From contig NZ_CP114036.1 of NCBI RefSeq assembly GCF_026898115.1, positions 8,302,001-8,366,000 of the forward strand: a DNA stretch of 64,000 nt. Reading direction: 5' to 3'. The notes under the pieces were generated by a model that was given only the letters and a program-made list of their open reading frames with translations, searched no databases and was not told the DNA's origin. The stretch is from Streptomyces sp. S465 (GTDB lineage: Bacteria; Actinomycetota; Actinomycetes; Streptomycetales; Streptomycetaceae). The position numbers were made by a program, and so were the translations under genes. Numbering within the stretch: position 1 is the first letter of the stretch; each line of letters opens with the position of its first letter. Below are positions 16,570-26,167 of this stretch, piece by piece.

Positions 16570-18453
16570 GTGCGGGTGATGGCGGAGGCCGGTGACAGGA
16601 TCGCCGACCGATATCTCCTTCAGGAGCCCATCGGCAGCGGCGGTATGGGCATCGTCTGGCGGGCCCACGATGAACTGCTGAACCGGCAGGTCGCGATGAA
16701 GTGTGCCCATCCGGACGACGAGCGCGCGGAGCGGCGGCTCACCAACGAGGCATCCAACGCCGCGCAGCTGCATGATCGGCACGTCGTCTCGGTGTTCGAC
16801 TTCGTCAAGGAGGGCGGGGACTGCTGGATCGTCATGGAGTACGTGTCCGGGAGCAGCCTCGCCGACCTGGTGCGCGGCCGTGGCGCCCTCTCCCCGCAGG
16901 AGGTGGGCTCCATCGGCTGCCAGATCGCCGCCGCGCTGGCGAAGTCGCATGCCGAGGGCGTGGTGCACGGCGATGTCTCCCCGGAGAACGTGCTGGTCAC
17001 CGAGGACGGGGTGGCCAAGCTGACCGATTTCGGCATCTCCCGGGCGCTGTGGAGCGAGGCCACCTTGACCCGGACCGGTGGCGTGCCCGGCAAGCCGTTG
17101 TATCTGCCGCCCGAGGTGGCCAAGGGACACCCGGCCGACCGGAAGTCCGATGTGTTCTCCCTGGGCGCGACCCTCTACGCGGCGGTCGAGGGACAGTCTC
17201 CGTACGGTAAGGCCGCACACCTCATGGCCTATGTGGCGCGGGCCATCGACGGCCATATCGAGCCCCCGCGCCGGGCCGGGCCGCTGGCCGAGGCGCTCAC
17301 CGCGCTGCTGAGCGTGGAGCCGAAGCGGCGCCCCGCCGCCGATCAGGCCGTACGGCTGCTGCGGCGGGCCACCCCCGGGTCCCCGCCTGGCGAGGGCCCG
17401 CATGACGGCGGCCCGCTGGACCGCACCCCTTTCGGCGTGCGGCTGGTGCCGCCGTCGGCCCGAAGGCCCTGGCACCGCCCGAGCCGCCGTGTGGTGATCA
17501 CCACGACCGCGCTGGGTGCCGCCGCGGCCCTGGTGGCGTGGCTCGCCCTGGTCGGCCCCTGGAGCGGCGGACACTCCGACGAGAGCGGCCCGTCCCAGCC
17601 GGGACGGGCCGGCACCGTGGGCGACGCGCGCACGGCCGACCCCTGCACACTGCTCGACGCCGTCTCGCTCAGCCGCTTCGGCGCGACCGTGCTCGACCCG
17701 GACTACGGCGAGATCGATCGGTGCGATGTCCTGCTGCGCGGCGAGAGCGGCGATGACATCGCCGACGTCCAGCTCAACTTCGACGCCGACCCGCCGGAGC
17801 CGGGCGGCGTCGTGCCCACCAGAAGGGTCGGCAATGTCACCATCGGCGCGTACAAGCGCGAGGGGGACAAGTGCGTGCGGAACATCGCGTCGGCTGACCG
17901 GAAACAGATCTGGATCATCACCGAGCGGCTCGGCACCCCGGCTCCCGACCCGTGCCAACTCGGCGACGCGGCCACCGACTACGCCGTCAGCGTGCTGGAC
18001 CGCGGCCAGGTCCCCCGGCGCTCGTCGCGGCCGGACGAGAGCTCCCTGGCCCGGGGACACGCATGCGGGCTGTTCGACGGTGATGAGCTCGAGCGGGCCG
18101 CCGGTGTCGAGGTGACGGACCGCGACCAGGGCTTCGGGGACTGGCGATGCGAGTGGGCGAACGGCTCGGGCGACGCGGGAGTGGAGCTGGAGTTCAGCCG
18201 GAGCAACGTTTTCATCTCTCACGACGGACAGCGAGCGGTGATCGCCGGCAGAAAGAGCTTCGTATTGCCCAACGAGTGGAGCGACGAGTCCTGCCTCGTC
18301 CAGATGTTGCACCGCTCCTACCGCAACTCCCTCGGCGATGACACCGTCGAGCTGGTGTCGTTGAACGTCCACGGACCGCAGTCCACCGAAAAGCTCTGCC
18401 ACACCGCCAAGGCGCTCACCGCCGCGGCCGCGAAGAAACTACCGAAGGCATGA
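16570..18453 (+). CDS. transmembrane Ser/Thr protein kinase
   Basis: A 627-residue eukaryote-type kinase. The domain (about 15-270) has the Gly loop GSGGMGIVW (22-30), Lys44 in VAMK, catalytic VVHGDVSPENV with Asp135 (HGD in place of HRD, a non-RD kinase) and DFG at 153-155. A Pro/Arg-rich juxtamembrane part follows, then one TM helix (about 310-330). The rest is an extracytoplasmic domain of about 290 residues with paired cysteines and two similar halves (PCTLLDAVSLSRFGA and ACGLFDGDELERAAG). The start at GTG 16570 is preferred; ATG 16579 is an alternative. Coupled by ATGA to an FHA-like gene. Confidence 0.9.
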   Translation: MRVMAEAGDRIADRYLLQEPIGSGGMGIVWRAHDELLNRQVAMKCAHPDDERAERRLTNEASNAAQLHDRHVVSVFDFVKEGGDCWIVMEYVSGSSLADLVRGRGALSPQEVGSIGCQIAAALAKSHAEGVVHGDVSPENVLVTEDGVAKLTDFGISRALWSEATLTRTGGVPGKPLYLPPEVAKGHPADRKSDVFSLGATLYAAVEGQSPYGKAAHLMAYVARAIDGHIEPPRRAGPLAEALTALLSVEPKRRPAADQAVRLLRRATPGSPPGEGPHDGGPLDRTPFGVRLVPPSARRPWHRPSRRVVITTTALGAAAALVAWLALVGPWSGGHSDESGPSQPGRAGTVGDARTADPCTLLDAVSLSRFGATVLDPDYGEIDRCDVLLRGESGDDIADVQLNFDADPPEPGGVVPTRRVGNVTIGAYKREGDKCVRNIASADRKQIWIITERLGTPAPDPCQLGDAATDYAVSVLDRGQVPRRSSRPDESSLARGHACGLFDGDELERAAGVEVTDRDQGFGDWRCEWANGSGDAGVELEFSRSNVFISHDGQRAVIAGRKSFVLPNEWSDESCLVQMLHRSYRNSLGDDTVELVSLNVHGPQSTEKLCHTAKALTAAAAKKLPKA

Positions 18454-19313
18454 CCACACCTCCCGGCAACGACCGCCGCACCACCGCCCGTCCCCCCGCG
18501 AGCCGCCCCGCCACCGGCCGCCCCGCCACCGGCCGTCCCGCCGTGGCCGGTCGCCTGCTGCCCGCCGCGCACGGCAGCCTGGCCCGCGGGGTGTCCGCGC
18601 CGGTGCCGGGCACCGCCTTCGCCCTCGCGCTGACCGGCGGCATCACCCTGGGCCCCGGCGACGGCCGGGAGCTGCTCTTCGGGCGCAACCGGCCCGAGGT
18701 GCACGTCTGCGTGGGCGAGGACGACCCGCAGGTCAGCCGCTGCCAGGGCAGGCTGACCCACCGCCACGGCCAGTGGTGGGTGGCCAACAACGGCCGGCTG
18801 CCCCTGCGCTTCCCGACGCGGCTGCTCTTCACCGGCGAGGAGCCGCTGCCCCTCGAGACCGGCTACACCCCGCTGTTCGTGCGCGGCTCACGCGACCGGG
18901 AGCATCTGCTGGAGGTCTTCGTCAGCGGTCCCGAGGCCGAGCGCCCCGTGGCCCAGCCCGGGGACGTCACCCGCCCGCCCCGCGTATGGGTGCTCACCGA
19001 GGAGGAGAAGCTCGCGCTCGTCGTCCTCGGCCAGCGGTATCTGCTCCATGAACCACGCCCGCAGCCGCTCACCTGGAAGCAGACCGCCGCCCAGCTCGCG
19101 GAGTTGCGGCCCGGGGAGGGCTGGCGGGAGAAGCGCGTCGAGCACCTGGTCAACCGGGTCCGCATGATGCTCTCCCGGGACGGTGTGCCCTGGCTGACCC
19201 GCGAGGAGGTCGGCGAACCGGTCGGCAACGCCCTCAACGACCACCTGATCCGCGCCCTGATGATGTCGACCACGCTCGTCCCCCTGGACCTGTCGCTGAT
19301 CGACGCCGCCTGA
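18450..19313 (+). CDS. FHA-like protein, probable kinase partner
   Basis: A 287-residue cytoplasmic protein. The Pro/Arg/Thr-rich N-terminus (PATGRPATGRP repeat) is disordered. Residues about 70-135 look like an FHA phosphothreonine-binding domain: LLFGRNRPEVHVCVGEDDPQVSRCQGRL with the conserved R and S-R, then WWVANNG. The C-terminal third (about 185-260, LTEEEKLALVVLGQRYL...QTAAQLAEL...KRVEHLVNRV) resembles a winged or HTH domain. Four-base overlap with the kinase gene supports a kinase-effector pair that could link surface sensing to transcription. Confidence 0.75.
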   Translation: MTTPPGNDRRTTARPPASRPATGRPATGRPAVAGRLLPAAHGSLARGVSAPVPGTAFALALTGGITLGPGDGRELLFGRNRPEVHVCVGEDDPQVSRCQGRLTHRHGQWWVANNGRLPLRFPTRLLFTGEEPLPLETGYTPLFVRGSRDREHLLEVFVSGPEAERPVAQPGDVTRPPRVWVLTEEEKLALVVLGQRYLLHEPRPQPLTWKQTAAQLAELRPGEGWREKRVEHLVNRVRMMLSRDGVPWLTREEVGEPVGNALNDHLIRALMMSTTLVPLDLSLIDAA

Positions 19314-19344
19314 CCCTCCCGGCGCCTCCTCGGCGCCCGTGCCG

Positions 19345-19699
19345 TCATTCGGTGTCCGCGGTGATGGCCCGCAGCACCGGGACACGGGCGGGCCGACGCC
19401 CCGGCCAGGGCGAGGCCAGGACCCGATCGCGGCGCCGGCGACGAAGAACAGCGCCGCCCGGTCCCAGGGGATGACGAGGGGTACGCCCTCCTGGCCGAGG
19501 ACGGCGGCCGCGCCGATGGCCGTGCTGGCGACGACCCCGAGCGCGGAGCCCAGGAGGGAGATGGCCACCGACCCCAGGCGCAGCACGGCCGCGACACCAC
19601 GGCGGTCCAGTCCGATGGCCCGCAGCACACCGGACTCCCGCACCCGCTCGAAGACGGCCATGCCCATGGTGTTGACCACCCCGAGGGCGCCGATCACCG
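19345..19699 (-). pseudogene. remnant of an FtsX-type ABC permease C-terminus
   Basis: The minus strand encodes VIGALGVVNTMGMAVFERVRES followed by GVLRAIGLDRRGVAAVLR and two hydrophobic helices, the conserved C-terminal part of MacB/FtsX-like permeases. A frameshift near 19440 moves the ending into another frame (RVPVLRAITADTE, stop 19345-19347). The N-terminal three quarters are missing; the fragment is cut at about 19699, where a LuxR remnant of opposite strand begins. Confidence 0.7.
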
Positions 19700-19802
19700 C
19701 AACGTGCAGCGCAAGCTCACCGCCCGCAACCGTGTCGAGATCGCGGCCTGGGCCTGGGAGCACGGCATGGTGGACGAGCCCTCGCCGAGTGGCGGACGGT
19801 GA
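19698..19802 (+). pseudogene. remnant of a LuxR/NarL-type response regulator C-terminus
   Basis: A 34-codon plus-strand fragment reads RNVQRKLTARNRVEIAAWAW then EHGMVDEPSPSGGR and a stop at 19800-19802. This is the end of a LuxR-type helix-turn-helix (usually HVQRxLxKLxARNRVE). No start or receiver domain precedes it; it butts against the permease remnant. Confidence 0.65.
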
Positions 19803-19911
19803 TCCGCTCGCCGAAGACGTCGCGCGGCCGGACACCGGCCGCCGCCTGAGCGGGCACCGCCGCGCGTGCCCGGGGCGTGCCCCCGGCTCCGGCACGCTCT
19901 AGGATCGGTCG

Positions 19912-21009
19912 GTGACCGCCGTGAAACAGCAGACCACCAGGGACGGAGCGGCACCGGGGCGAAAGCGCCCGGACGGTGCGGCCAGAAGCGCGACCGTCAA
20001 GGACGTGGCGACGCTCGCCGGAGTCTCCCCGAAGACCGTGTCCAACGTGATCAACGGCTTCGTCCATGTGTCCCCGGCGACCCGGGAGCGGGTCCAGCGG
20101 GCCATCCGGGAGCTCGACTACCGGCCCAACCGGGTGGCCCGCAACCTACGGCGCGGCACCACCGGCATGATCGGGCTGGTCCTGCCGGAGCTGGACGTCC
20201 CGTACTTCGCCGAACTGGGACGGCACTTCCTGACCACCGCCGAGGAACACGGCCGCACCCTGCTGATCGAGCAGACCCTCGGCGACCGCGAGCGGGAGGC
20301 GGCCGTCATCCACGGCCTCGGCGACCAGATCGTGGACGGCATGGTGGTGAGCCCGCTCGCCCTGCACGGCAGCGCGCTCGCCGGCCACCTCGGCGCCGTG
20401 CCGCTGGTGCTCCTCGGCGAACGCCCCAGCGGCGGCCTCGCCGACCATGTGGTGATCGACAACGTGGCCGCCGCGAAGGAGGCCGTGACCCATCTGGCGC
20501 GCACCGGCCGCCGCCGGATCGCCGCCATCGGGCTCCAGCCCGAGCCGTACATCGGCACACCGCTGCTGCGCAGGACCGGCTACCGCCAGGCGCTGGAGGA
20601 GGCCGGGCTGCCGCTGGACCCCCGGCTGGAGCGGGAGACCCCCCGCTACCACCTGCGCGAGGGCGCGCGGGCGATGGAGGTGCTGCTGGAGCAGGCCGAA
20701 CCGCCGGACGCCGTGTTCTGCTTCAACGACGCGCTGGCCCTCGGCGCGCTGCGGACCCTGTACGAACGCGGGCTGCGGGTGCCGGACGACATGGCCGTGA
20801 TGGGGTTCGACGGCATCGAGGCCGCCCGGTACAGCACACCGAGTCTGAGCACCGTGGCGCCGGACAAGAGCGCCATCGCCCGGCGCGCCGTCGATCTGCT
20901 GCTGGAGCGGATCGACGCACCGGACCGCCCGGCCCAGGAGGTGGTGGTCGGATACACGCTGCACATCCGCGAGTCCACCGAGGGCCGGGCCGCCCGGACC
21001 GGTCACTGA
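19912..21009 (+). CDS. LacI-family transcriptional regulator
   Basis: A 365-residue sugar-responsive repressor. The LacI helix-turn-helix is at about residues 27-75 (TVKDVATLAGVSPKTVSNVI and YRPNRVARNLR hinge helix). A periplasmic-binding-protein-like sensor domain follows (FCFNDALALGALRTLYERGL, MGFDGIEAARY). GTG 19912 with AGGA upstream starts a basic N-terminal extension of about 25 residues. It is convergent with the sugar ABC permease gene (7-bp overlap at 21003-21009). The operator at 26168-26183 is its probable target. Confidence 0.92.
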   Translation: MTAVKQQTTRDGAAPGRKRPDGAARSATVKDVATLAGVSPKTVSNVINGFVHVSPATRERVQRAIRELDYRPNRVARNLRRGTTGMIGLVLPELDVPYFAELGRHFLTTAEEHGRTLLIEQTLGDREREAAVIHGLGDQIVDGMVVSPLALHGSALAGHLGAVPLVLLGERPSGGLADHVVIDNVAAAKEAVTHLARTGRRRIAAIGLQPEPYIGTPLLRRTGYRQALEEAGLPLDPRLERETPRYHLREGARAMEVLLEQAEPPDAVFCFNDALALGALRTLYERGLRVPDDMAVMGFDGIEAARYSTPSLSTVAPDKSAIARRAVDLLLERIDAPDRPAQEVVVGYTLHIRESTEGRAARTGH

Positions 21010-21947
21010 CCTCCCAGACCGGTGGTGGCCACCGACTTCACGATCTGCCGCTGGAACAGCATGAAGACGATCAGCAGCGGGAGGGAGCCGAGGATCGAGG
21101 AGGCCGACTCCTGGGCGTTCCGCAGCCCGGTGGAGTCCTTCACGGTCGACAGCCCCACCGGCAGCGTCATCAGCTGCGGATCGCTGGTGCTGATGAACGG
21201 CCACAGGAAGTTGTTCCAGGTGTTGATGAAGACGAAGATCGCCACCGCTGCCAGGATCGGCCGGGACAGTGGCATCACCACACTCCAGAACACCCGGAAG
21301 CTGCCCGCCCCGTCGATCCGGGCGGCCTCCTCCAGCTCACGCGGGATGCCGTCGAAGAACTTCTTCAGGATGAACACCATCGCGGGCGCCACCACCTGCG
21401 GCAGGATCACCGCCGCGTAGGTGTCGACGAGGTTCATCGCGAGCATCTGCCGGAACAGCGGCACGATCAGGATCTGCGGCGGCACCATGATCGAGGCGAT
21501 GATGACGGCGAAGAGCACCCGGCGGCCACGGAAGAGCGTCCGGGAGAAGGCGTACGCCGCCATCGCCGAGACGGCCACGGTGAGCGCCGTGACGCACACC
21601 GCGATCACGAGGCTGTTCAGCGCCCACACCGGGAGCTTGCCCTGGCCGAAGATGGTCCGGTAGGCGTCGAGGGTGAAGCCCGCCTTGGGAATCCAGTCGA
21701 CGCCCGACGCGCTGGCGTCGACCTCCGTCTTGAACGACGTGTCCACTCCCCAGCCGAACGGCACCAGCCACGCCACCGTCATCAGCGCCAGCGCCAGCAG
21801 TGTCAGCACGCGCGGGAGGAGCCCCGTGCCGAGCGTGGGGTGCCAGGCGTGGCCGCGGCCGTAGCGGCGCCGCCGGACCACCTCCCGGGGCATGGTCGAA
21901 CGGGGCGGCTTGCCGGGTGTGCGGGGTGAGAGAGTCTCGGTGGTCAT
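21003..21947 (-). CDS. sugar ABC transporter permease (MalG/CUT1 type)
   Basis: A 314-residue inner-membrane permease with six TM helices and the cytoplasmic EAA loop EAARIDGAGSFRVFWSVVMP. The N-terminal 50 residues are basic and cytoplasmic. It is the distal gene of the GH2-SBP-permease-permease operon, 7 bp after the partner permease. No ATPase gene is present in the operon, so it must borrow a shared MsiK-like ATPase, as is usual in Streptomyces CUT1 systems. Confidence 0.92.
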   Translation of the reverse strand: MTTETLSPRTPGKPPRSTMPREVVRRRRYGRGHAWHPTLGTGLLPRVLTLLALALMTVAWLVPFGWGVDTSFKTEVDASASGVDWIPKAGFTLDAYRTIFGQGKLPVWALNSLVIAVCVTALTVAVSAMAAYAFSRTLFRGRRVLFAVIIASIMVPPQILIVPLFRQMLAMNLVDTYAAVILPQVVAPAMVFILKKFFDGIPRELEEAARIDGAGSFRVFWSVVMPLSRPILAAVAIFVFINTWNNFLWPFISTSDPQLMTLPVGLSTVKDSTGLRNAQESASSILGSLPLLIVFMLFQRQIVKSVATTGLGGQ

Positions 21948-21954
21948 GGCGCGA

Positions 21955-22890
21955 TCAGTCCTCCCCGCGCGAGAAGATCTTCAACTGGGCGATCGAGAGG
22001 ATGATGATCACTGCGAAGAACACATACGACACCGCCGAGGCGTAGCCGAGCCGGTAGTTGGTGAAGCCGGTGTCGTAGATGTACTCCAGGATCGGCCGGG
22101 TGGAGCCGTTGGGACCGCCCTTGGTGAGCAGATAGATCTGGTCGAACACCTTCAGCGACGCCATCACCTGCAACACCGCGATCAGCCCGGTGGTCCGGCG
22201 CAGCTGGGGCAGGGTGATCGACCACAGCCGGCGCCACGCACCGGCGCCGTCGAGCGCGGCCGCCTCGTAGAGGTGGTCGGGGATCGCCTGGAGCGCGGCC
22301 AGGTACAGCAGGAAGTTGAACCCCACTGTCCACCACAGGGTCACCAGCGCGATGGACCACATCGCGACCTTCTCGTCCGTCAGCCAGGTGACCCCGTCGA
22401 GCCCGACGGCCTGGAGCAGGCCGTTGAGCATCCCCCGGTCGGGCTGGTACAGCATGTTCCAGATCTGGAAGACCACCGCGACCGGCAGCAGGTGCGAGGC
22501 GAAGAAGGCCAGCCGCCACAGCCACTGCCCCGGCATTCCCGTGTACACCAGCAGGGCCATCACGAGGGCGACGACGACGAGGGGGACGGTGGACAGGACG
22601 GTGAACCAGACCGTGTTGCCGAGGGTCTCCCACACCTGGCTGTCGCCCAGCGCCTCGGTGTAGTTGTCCAGGCCGACGAAGGTGCCGTCACCGTGGCCGG
22701 TCAAGCTGGAGTTGGTGAAGCTCATCCACAGGCCGATACCGAGCGGCACGATGAGGAAGAGCGTGAAGAACACCAGGAAGGGGGTGGCGAAGAGCCACCC
22801 GGTACCGCCCGAGGACCGTGACCGGTCCGTGGCAGCGGGTCGTCGGGATCCGGCCGCGGCCTGACGCGCGGGCGTGGAGACGGAAGCCAT
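21955..22890 (-). CDS. sugar ABC transporter permease (MalF/UgpA type)
   Basis: A 311-residue permease with six TM helices and the EAA loop EAAALDGAGAWRRLWSITLP. Start ATG 22890 (MASVSTPARQ) is set by a strong AAAGGAGC Shine-Dalgarno; the open frame 18 bases upstream starts within that site. Pairs with the MalG-type permease and the upstream solute-binding lipoprotein. Confidence 0.92.
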   Translation of the reverse strand: MASVSTPARQAAAGSRRPAATDRSRSSGGTGWLFATPFLVFFTLFLIVPLGIGLWMSFTNSSLTGHGDGTFVGLDNYTEALGDSQVWETLGNTVWFTVLSTVPLVVVALVMALLVYTGMPGQWLWRLAFFASHLLPVAVVFQIWNMLYQPDRGMLNGLLQAVGLDGVTWLTDEKVAMWSIALVTLWWTVGFNFLLYLAALQAIPDHLYEAAALDGAGAWRRLWSITLPQLRRTTGLIAVLQVMASLKVFDQIYLLTKGGPNGSTRPILEYIYDTGFTNYRLGYASAVSYVFFAVIIILSIAQLKIFSRGED

Positions 22891-22924
22891 GACATCGCTC
22901 CTTTCCATTGCGATTCCGTCCCGC

Positions 22925-24232
22925 TCAGGCCGGATTCGGCTGGGCCATCAGGGTGTTGATCTGGGAGACCATGGTGCGCACCGCGCTCGCGGCGGACGAC
23001 GAACCGGCGAACGCGGGATCGAGCGCCTGGCACATCCGGGTCTGGAAGTCCGAGCCCGAGCCCGCGAACCACGCCGGCGGGTCGAGCGCGAGCTGCTTGG
23101 CGGCGCCCGCGTACTGCGACTGCGGACTCAAGCGGGCGTACGCCGCGGACGAGACGGCCGGTGTGTAGGCGGGGATGTGACCCGCCGACGCCCACGTCAG
23201 CCCGGACTTGACCAGCTCGGCCACGAACCGGTGGGTGCGTCGCCGACGCTCCGGATCGGGGTTGTCCTGGTGCGGCAGCACCAGCGAATGGCTGTCGGCG
23301 GCGCCGGCCGGACGGTCGTAGAAGGTGGGGAAGGGGGAGCCGCCCAGCCTGTCCTTCAAGGTCGGCTTGAAGGTGGCCATGTCCCACTCACCCGCGAAGA
23401 TCAGGGGTGACCGGCCGGTCGCGAAGGCGGCGTTCGCCGTCTGGAGGTCCATGGTGCGGCTGTCGCGGGTCAGGTCGGCCATGAACCGCACGACCTCCAC
23501 GGCGGTGTCCTCGTCGATCTCGGCCCGCTCGCCGGTGAGGTCGAAGGTGGCACCGGTCTGGCTGAACAGGGTCCAGAACATCCGCCAGCCCATCGCCGCG
23601 TCGTTCACATGCCCCAGGACGGGACCGAGCTTGCCGCCGGACCGGCGGAGCTTGTCCATCATCTCCAGGGCGTGCTGCGGCGATTCGAAGGGCATCAGCT
23701 GCCCATCGGTGGTGAGCAGGTCCGCCTTGTCCAGGACGTCCCGGTCGAAGAAGACGATGAAAGGGTGGGTGTCCAGCGGAATGGCGTACGGGTCGCCCTG
23801 GTACAGACTCCGCTTGACGAGCGTGCTGTTGAGGTCCTCCTGCTTCAGACCGTACTCGGCCAGCAGGTCGGTGTCCCAGGGGTCGAGCAGACCGCCGGGC
23901 GCGTAGCCCGCGAGGCGGGTGAGGTGCATGATGGCCACGTCCGGTGCGCGGCCGCCGGCCGAGGCCATCGCCAGCTTGGTGTAGTACGGCGGGCCCCAGT
24001 CCAGCACCGTCGTCCTGACCTTGAGACCTGGTACGCGCTTCTCGATGGCCCCCGTTATCGTCTTCATCAGCACGCCGTCCGGACCGGTGAACAGGGTCCA
24101 ATACTGGATGTCGTCCGCGCTGGTGACGCTTCCGGCGAGGGAACCGCAGCCGCTGAGCGCGGAGGCCGTGACGGCCGCACCCGCGCCGTACACCGCCCCT
24201 CTCAGCAGACCGCGCCGTGACAGACCGCTCAT
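22925..24232 (-). CDS. sugar ABC transporter solute-binding lipoprotein
   Basis: A 435-residue extracellular binding protein of the CUT1 class. The N-terminus has a twin-arginine SRRGLLRG signal and a lipobox ending LSGC, so it is a Tat-exported lipoprotein. Then comes the family-1 binding fold (YWTLFTGPDGVLMKTI, PLDTHPFIVFFDRDVL). It overlaps the GH2 gene by 4 bases (ATGA), so import and intracellular hydrolysis are coupled. The sugar is not predictable from sequence. Confidence 0.92.
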   Translation of the reverse strand: MSGLSRRGLLRGAVYGAGAAVTASALSGCGSLAGSVTSADDIQYWTLFTGPDGVLMKTITGAIEKRVPGLKVRTTVLDWGPPYYTKLAMASAGGRAPDVAIMHLTRLAGYAPGGLLDPWDTDLLAEYGLKQEDLNSTLVKRSLYQGDPYAIPLDTHPFIVFFDRDVLDKADLLTTDGQLMPFESPQHALEMMDKLRRSGGKLGPVLGHVNDAAMGWRMFWTLFSQTGATFDLTGERAEIDEDTAVEVVRFMADLTRDSRTMDLQTANAAFATGRSPLIFAGEWDMATFKPTLKDRLGGSPFPTFYDRPAGAADSHSLVLPHQDNPDPERRRRTHRFVAELVKSGLTWASAGHIPAYTPAVSSAAYARLSPQSQYAGAAKQLALDPPAWFAGSGSDFQTRMCQALDPAFAGSSSAASAVRTMVSQINTLMAQPNPA

Positions 24233-26112
24233 CGCCCCTCCTCACCGGCCGGGCGCTCGAAGGCGGCGGGACGCTGCTGGGCCGCGCGCAACCGGGCCAC
24301 ATCGAGCTTCTCGCCGCGGTCGAAGCGGTAGACACCGTTCTGTTCCTGGAAGACGTCGGTGAGCTGGGTGTAGCAGTAGCCGAACATCAGCGGGTCGTCC
24401 AGCAGTGCCGCGGTCAGCCCGGCGAACCGCTCGTGGAACTCCTCCTCGGTCCGCGGCCGCTGCCCGTAGCCCCAGGACACCTGGCGGTCGTCACCGGCCG
24501 CGGCCGCCGCCTCCTCCGGATTCCACCAGATGCCGCCGAACTCGCTGCAGAAGTACGGCTGGCCCCGGTAGGGCACCGACCACACCGCGTCGGTGTTCTC
24601 CTTCTCGGGATTGGCGCGGGTGTCGGGGTTGATGAGCGGCTGGTCCTTGTCCAGTCCCGCCATCTGGCGGCGGAACTCCCGCGGGTCCTGTTCATAGCTG
24701 TGCGAGTCGTACACATCGGTCTCGAGCACGCGGTGGGAGTAGCCGGAGGCGTCCAGGACCGGGCGGGAGGTGTCGGCGGCCTTCGTGGCCAGGAACATGC
24801 CCCGGGTGACATCGTCCAGCACGCTCTGGCGGTCGTGGAGCTCCTGGTGTGTCTCGTTGAGCGGGCACCAGCCGACGATCGACGGATGGGAGTAGTCCCG
24901 CTCCACGGCCTCCAGCCACTGGGTGATGAAACCGGCGGTCGGCTGCTGGTTGTCCCGGGTGGTGTGCTTCGTACCGCAGCCCCAGTCGCCGAACTCGCCC
25001 CAGACGAGATAGCCGAGCCGGTCCGCGTGGTGCAGGAAACGCTCCTCGAACACCTTCTGGTGCAGCCGGGCCCCGTTGAACCCCGCCGCCAGCGACAGCT
25101 CGATGTCCCGGACCAGGGCGGCGTCGTCGGGGGCGGTCATCAGCCCGTCGGGGTACCAGCCCTGGTCGAGGACGAGCCGCTGGAAGACCGGGCGGCCGTT
25201 CAGCAGCAGCCGCTTGCCGTCGATGGCCACCGACCGCAGCCCGGCGGTGCACTCGGCGCGGTCCACGGTGGCTCCGTCGGCGTCCAGCAGCTCGATCCGC
25301 ACCCGGTACAGGTGGGGGTCCTCCGGGGACCACGGCCGGCACCGGTCCTCGGGCAGCGTGAGCACCATACGGGGGGCCAGGTCGAGGTCGGCGCGCACCG
25401 TCGCCTCGGCCACCGCCTCGCCGTCCGCGTCGGTCACCCGGGCCGTGATCCGGTGGCCCGGACGGTTGGCGCTGAGCGGCAGTTCGAGGTGGAAGGCCCC
25501 GGACGCGAGGTCGGGGGTGATCCGGGGCCTGCGCAGATGGACCGCGGACACCGGCTCCATCCAGACCGTCTGCCAGATCCCGGTGGTGCGGGTGTAGTGG
25601 GCGGCGTGGTTGGCGTACTCGGTGGACTGCTTGCCGCGCGCCTGCGGGCCGTGCCGGGCGTCCCGGGCCCGTACGACGATCACCGTCTCGGTCCCGCCGT
25701 CCACCTCGCCGAGGTCGGCGGTGAAGGAGGTGAAACCGCCGCTGTGCCGGGCGACTTCGCGGCCGTCGGCCCAGACGGTGGCGTCGTGGTCGACGGCCCC
25801 GAAGTGCAGCAGTACCCGCCGGCCGGCCCAGTCGGCCGGGATCCGGACCGTGCGCCGGTACCAGACCGCGGGGTGGAAGTCGGTGTCACCGATCCCCGAC
25901 AGCTCGGACTCCGGGCAGAACGGGACCAGGATCCGCCCGCTCAACTCCTGGTGGACCAGCCCGCGCTCGAGACCGCTGTCGCCGGGATCGAAGGCGAACT
26001 GCCAGGTGCCGTTGAGATTGAGCCATTCTTCCCGGACGAAGCTTGGACGGGGATATTCGGGTCGTGGAACGGCGTTCGACACTTCGGTCGAGGGGTTGTC
26101 GGTGTGAGCCAT
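24229..26112 (-). CDS. GH2 glycoside hydrolase (beta-galactosidase/glucuronidase-like)
   Basis: A 627-residue cytoplasmic family-2 hydrolase. A jelly-roll sugar-binding domain (about 20-200) and an Ig-like domain precede the TIM barrel (about 300-600). The acid/base Glu is in VGWCPLNETH and the nucleophile Glu in YFCSEFGGIWW. It lacks a signal peptide, so the substrate must be imported, consistent with the coupled binding-protein and permease genes. First gene of the operon; a LacI-type operator sits 56 bp before its start. The substrate could be a beta-galactoside, glucuronide or mannoside. Confidence 0.9.
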   Translation of the reverse strand: MAHTDNPSTEVSNAVPRPEYPRPSFVREEWLNLNGTWQFAFDPGDSGLERGLVHQELSGRILVPFCPESELSGIGDTDFHPAVWYRRTVRIPADWAGRRVLLHFGAVDHDATVWADGREVARHSGGFTSFTADLGEVDGGTETVIVVRARDARHGPQARGKQSTEYANHAAHYTRTTGIWQTVWMEPVSAVHLRRPRITPDLASGAFHLELPLSANRPGHRITARVTDADGEAVAEATVRADLDLAPRMVLTLPEDRCRPWSPEDPHLYRVRIELLDADGATVDRAECTAGLRSVAIDGKRLLLNGRPVFQRLVLDQGWYPDGLMTAPDDAALVRDIELSLAAGFNGARLHQKVFEERFLHHADRLGYLVWGEFGDWGCGTKHTTRDNQQPTAGFITQWLEAVERDYSHPSIVGWCPLNETHQELHDRQSVLDDVTRGMFLATKAADTSRPVLDASGYSHRVLETDVYDSHSYEQDPREFRRQMAGLDKDQPLINPDTRANPEKENTDAVWSVPYRGQPYFCSEFGGIWWNPEEAAAAAGDDRQVSWGYGQRPRTEEEFHERFAGLTAALLDDPLMFGYCYTQLTDVFQEQNGVYRFDRGEKLDVARLRAAQQRPAAFERPAGEEGR

Positions 26113-26167
26113 GGAAACTCCGGGAAGGGGCGAGGGATTGGGTCGGGCAAAGGTATGCCATCACCCG

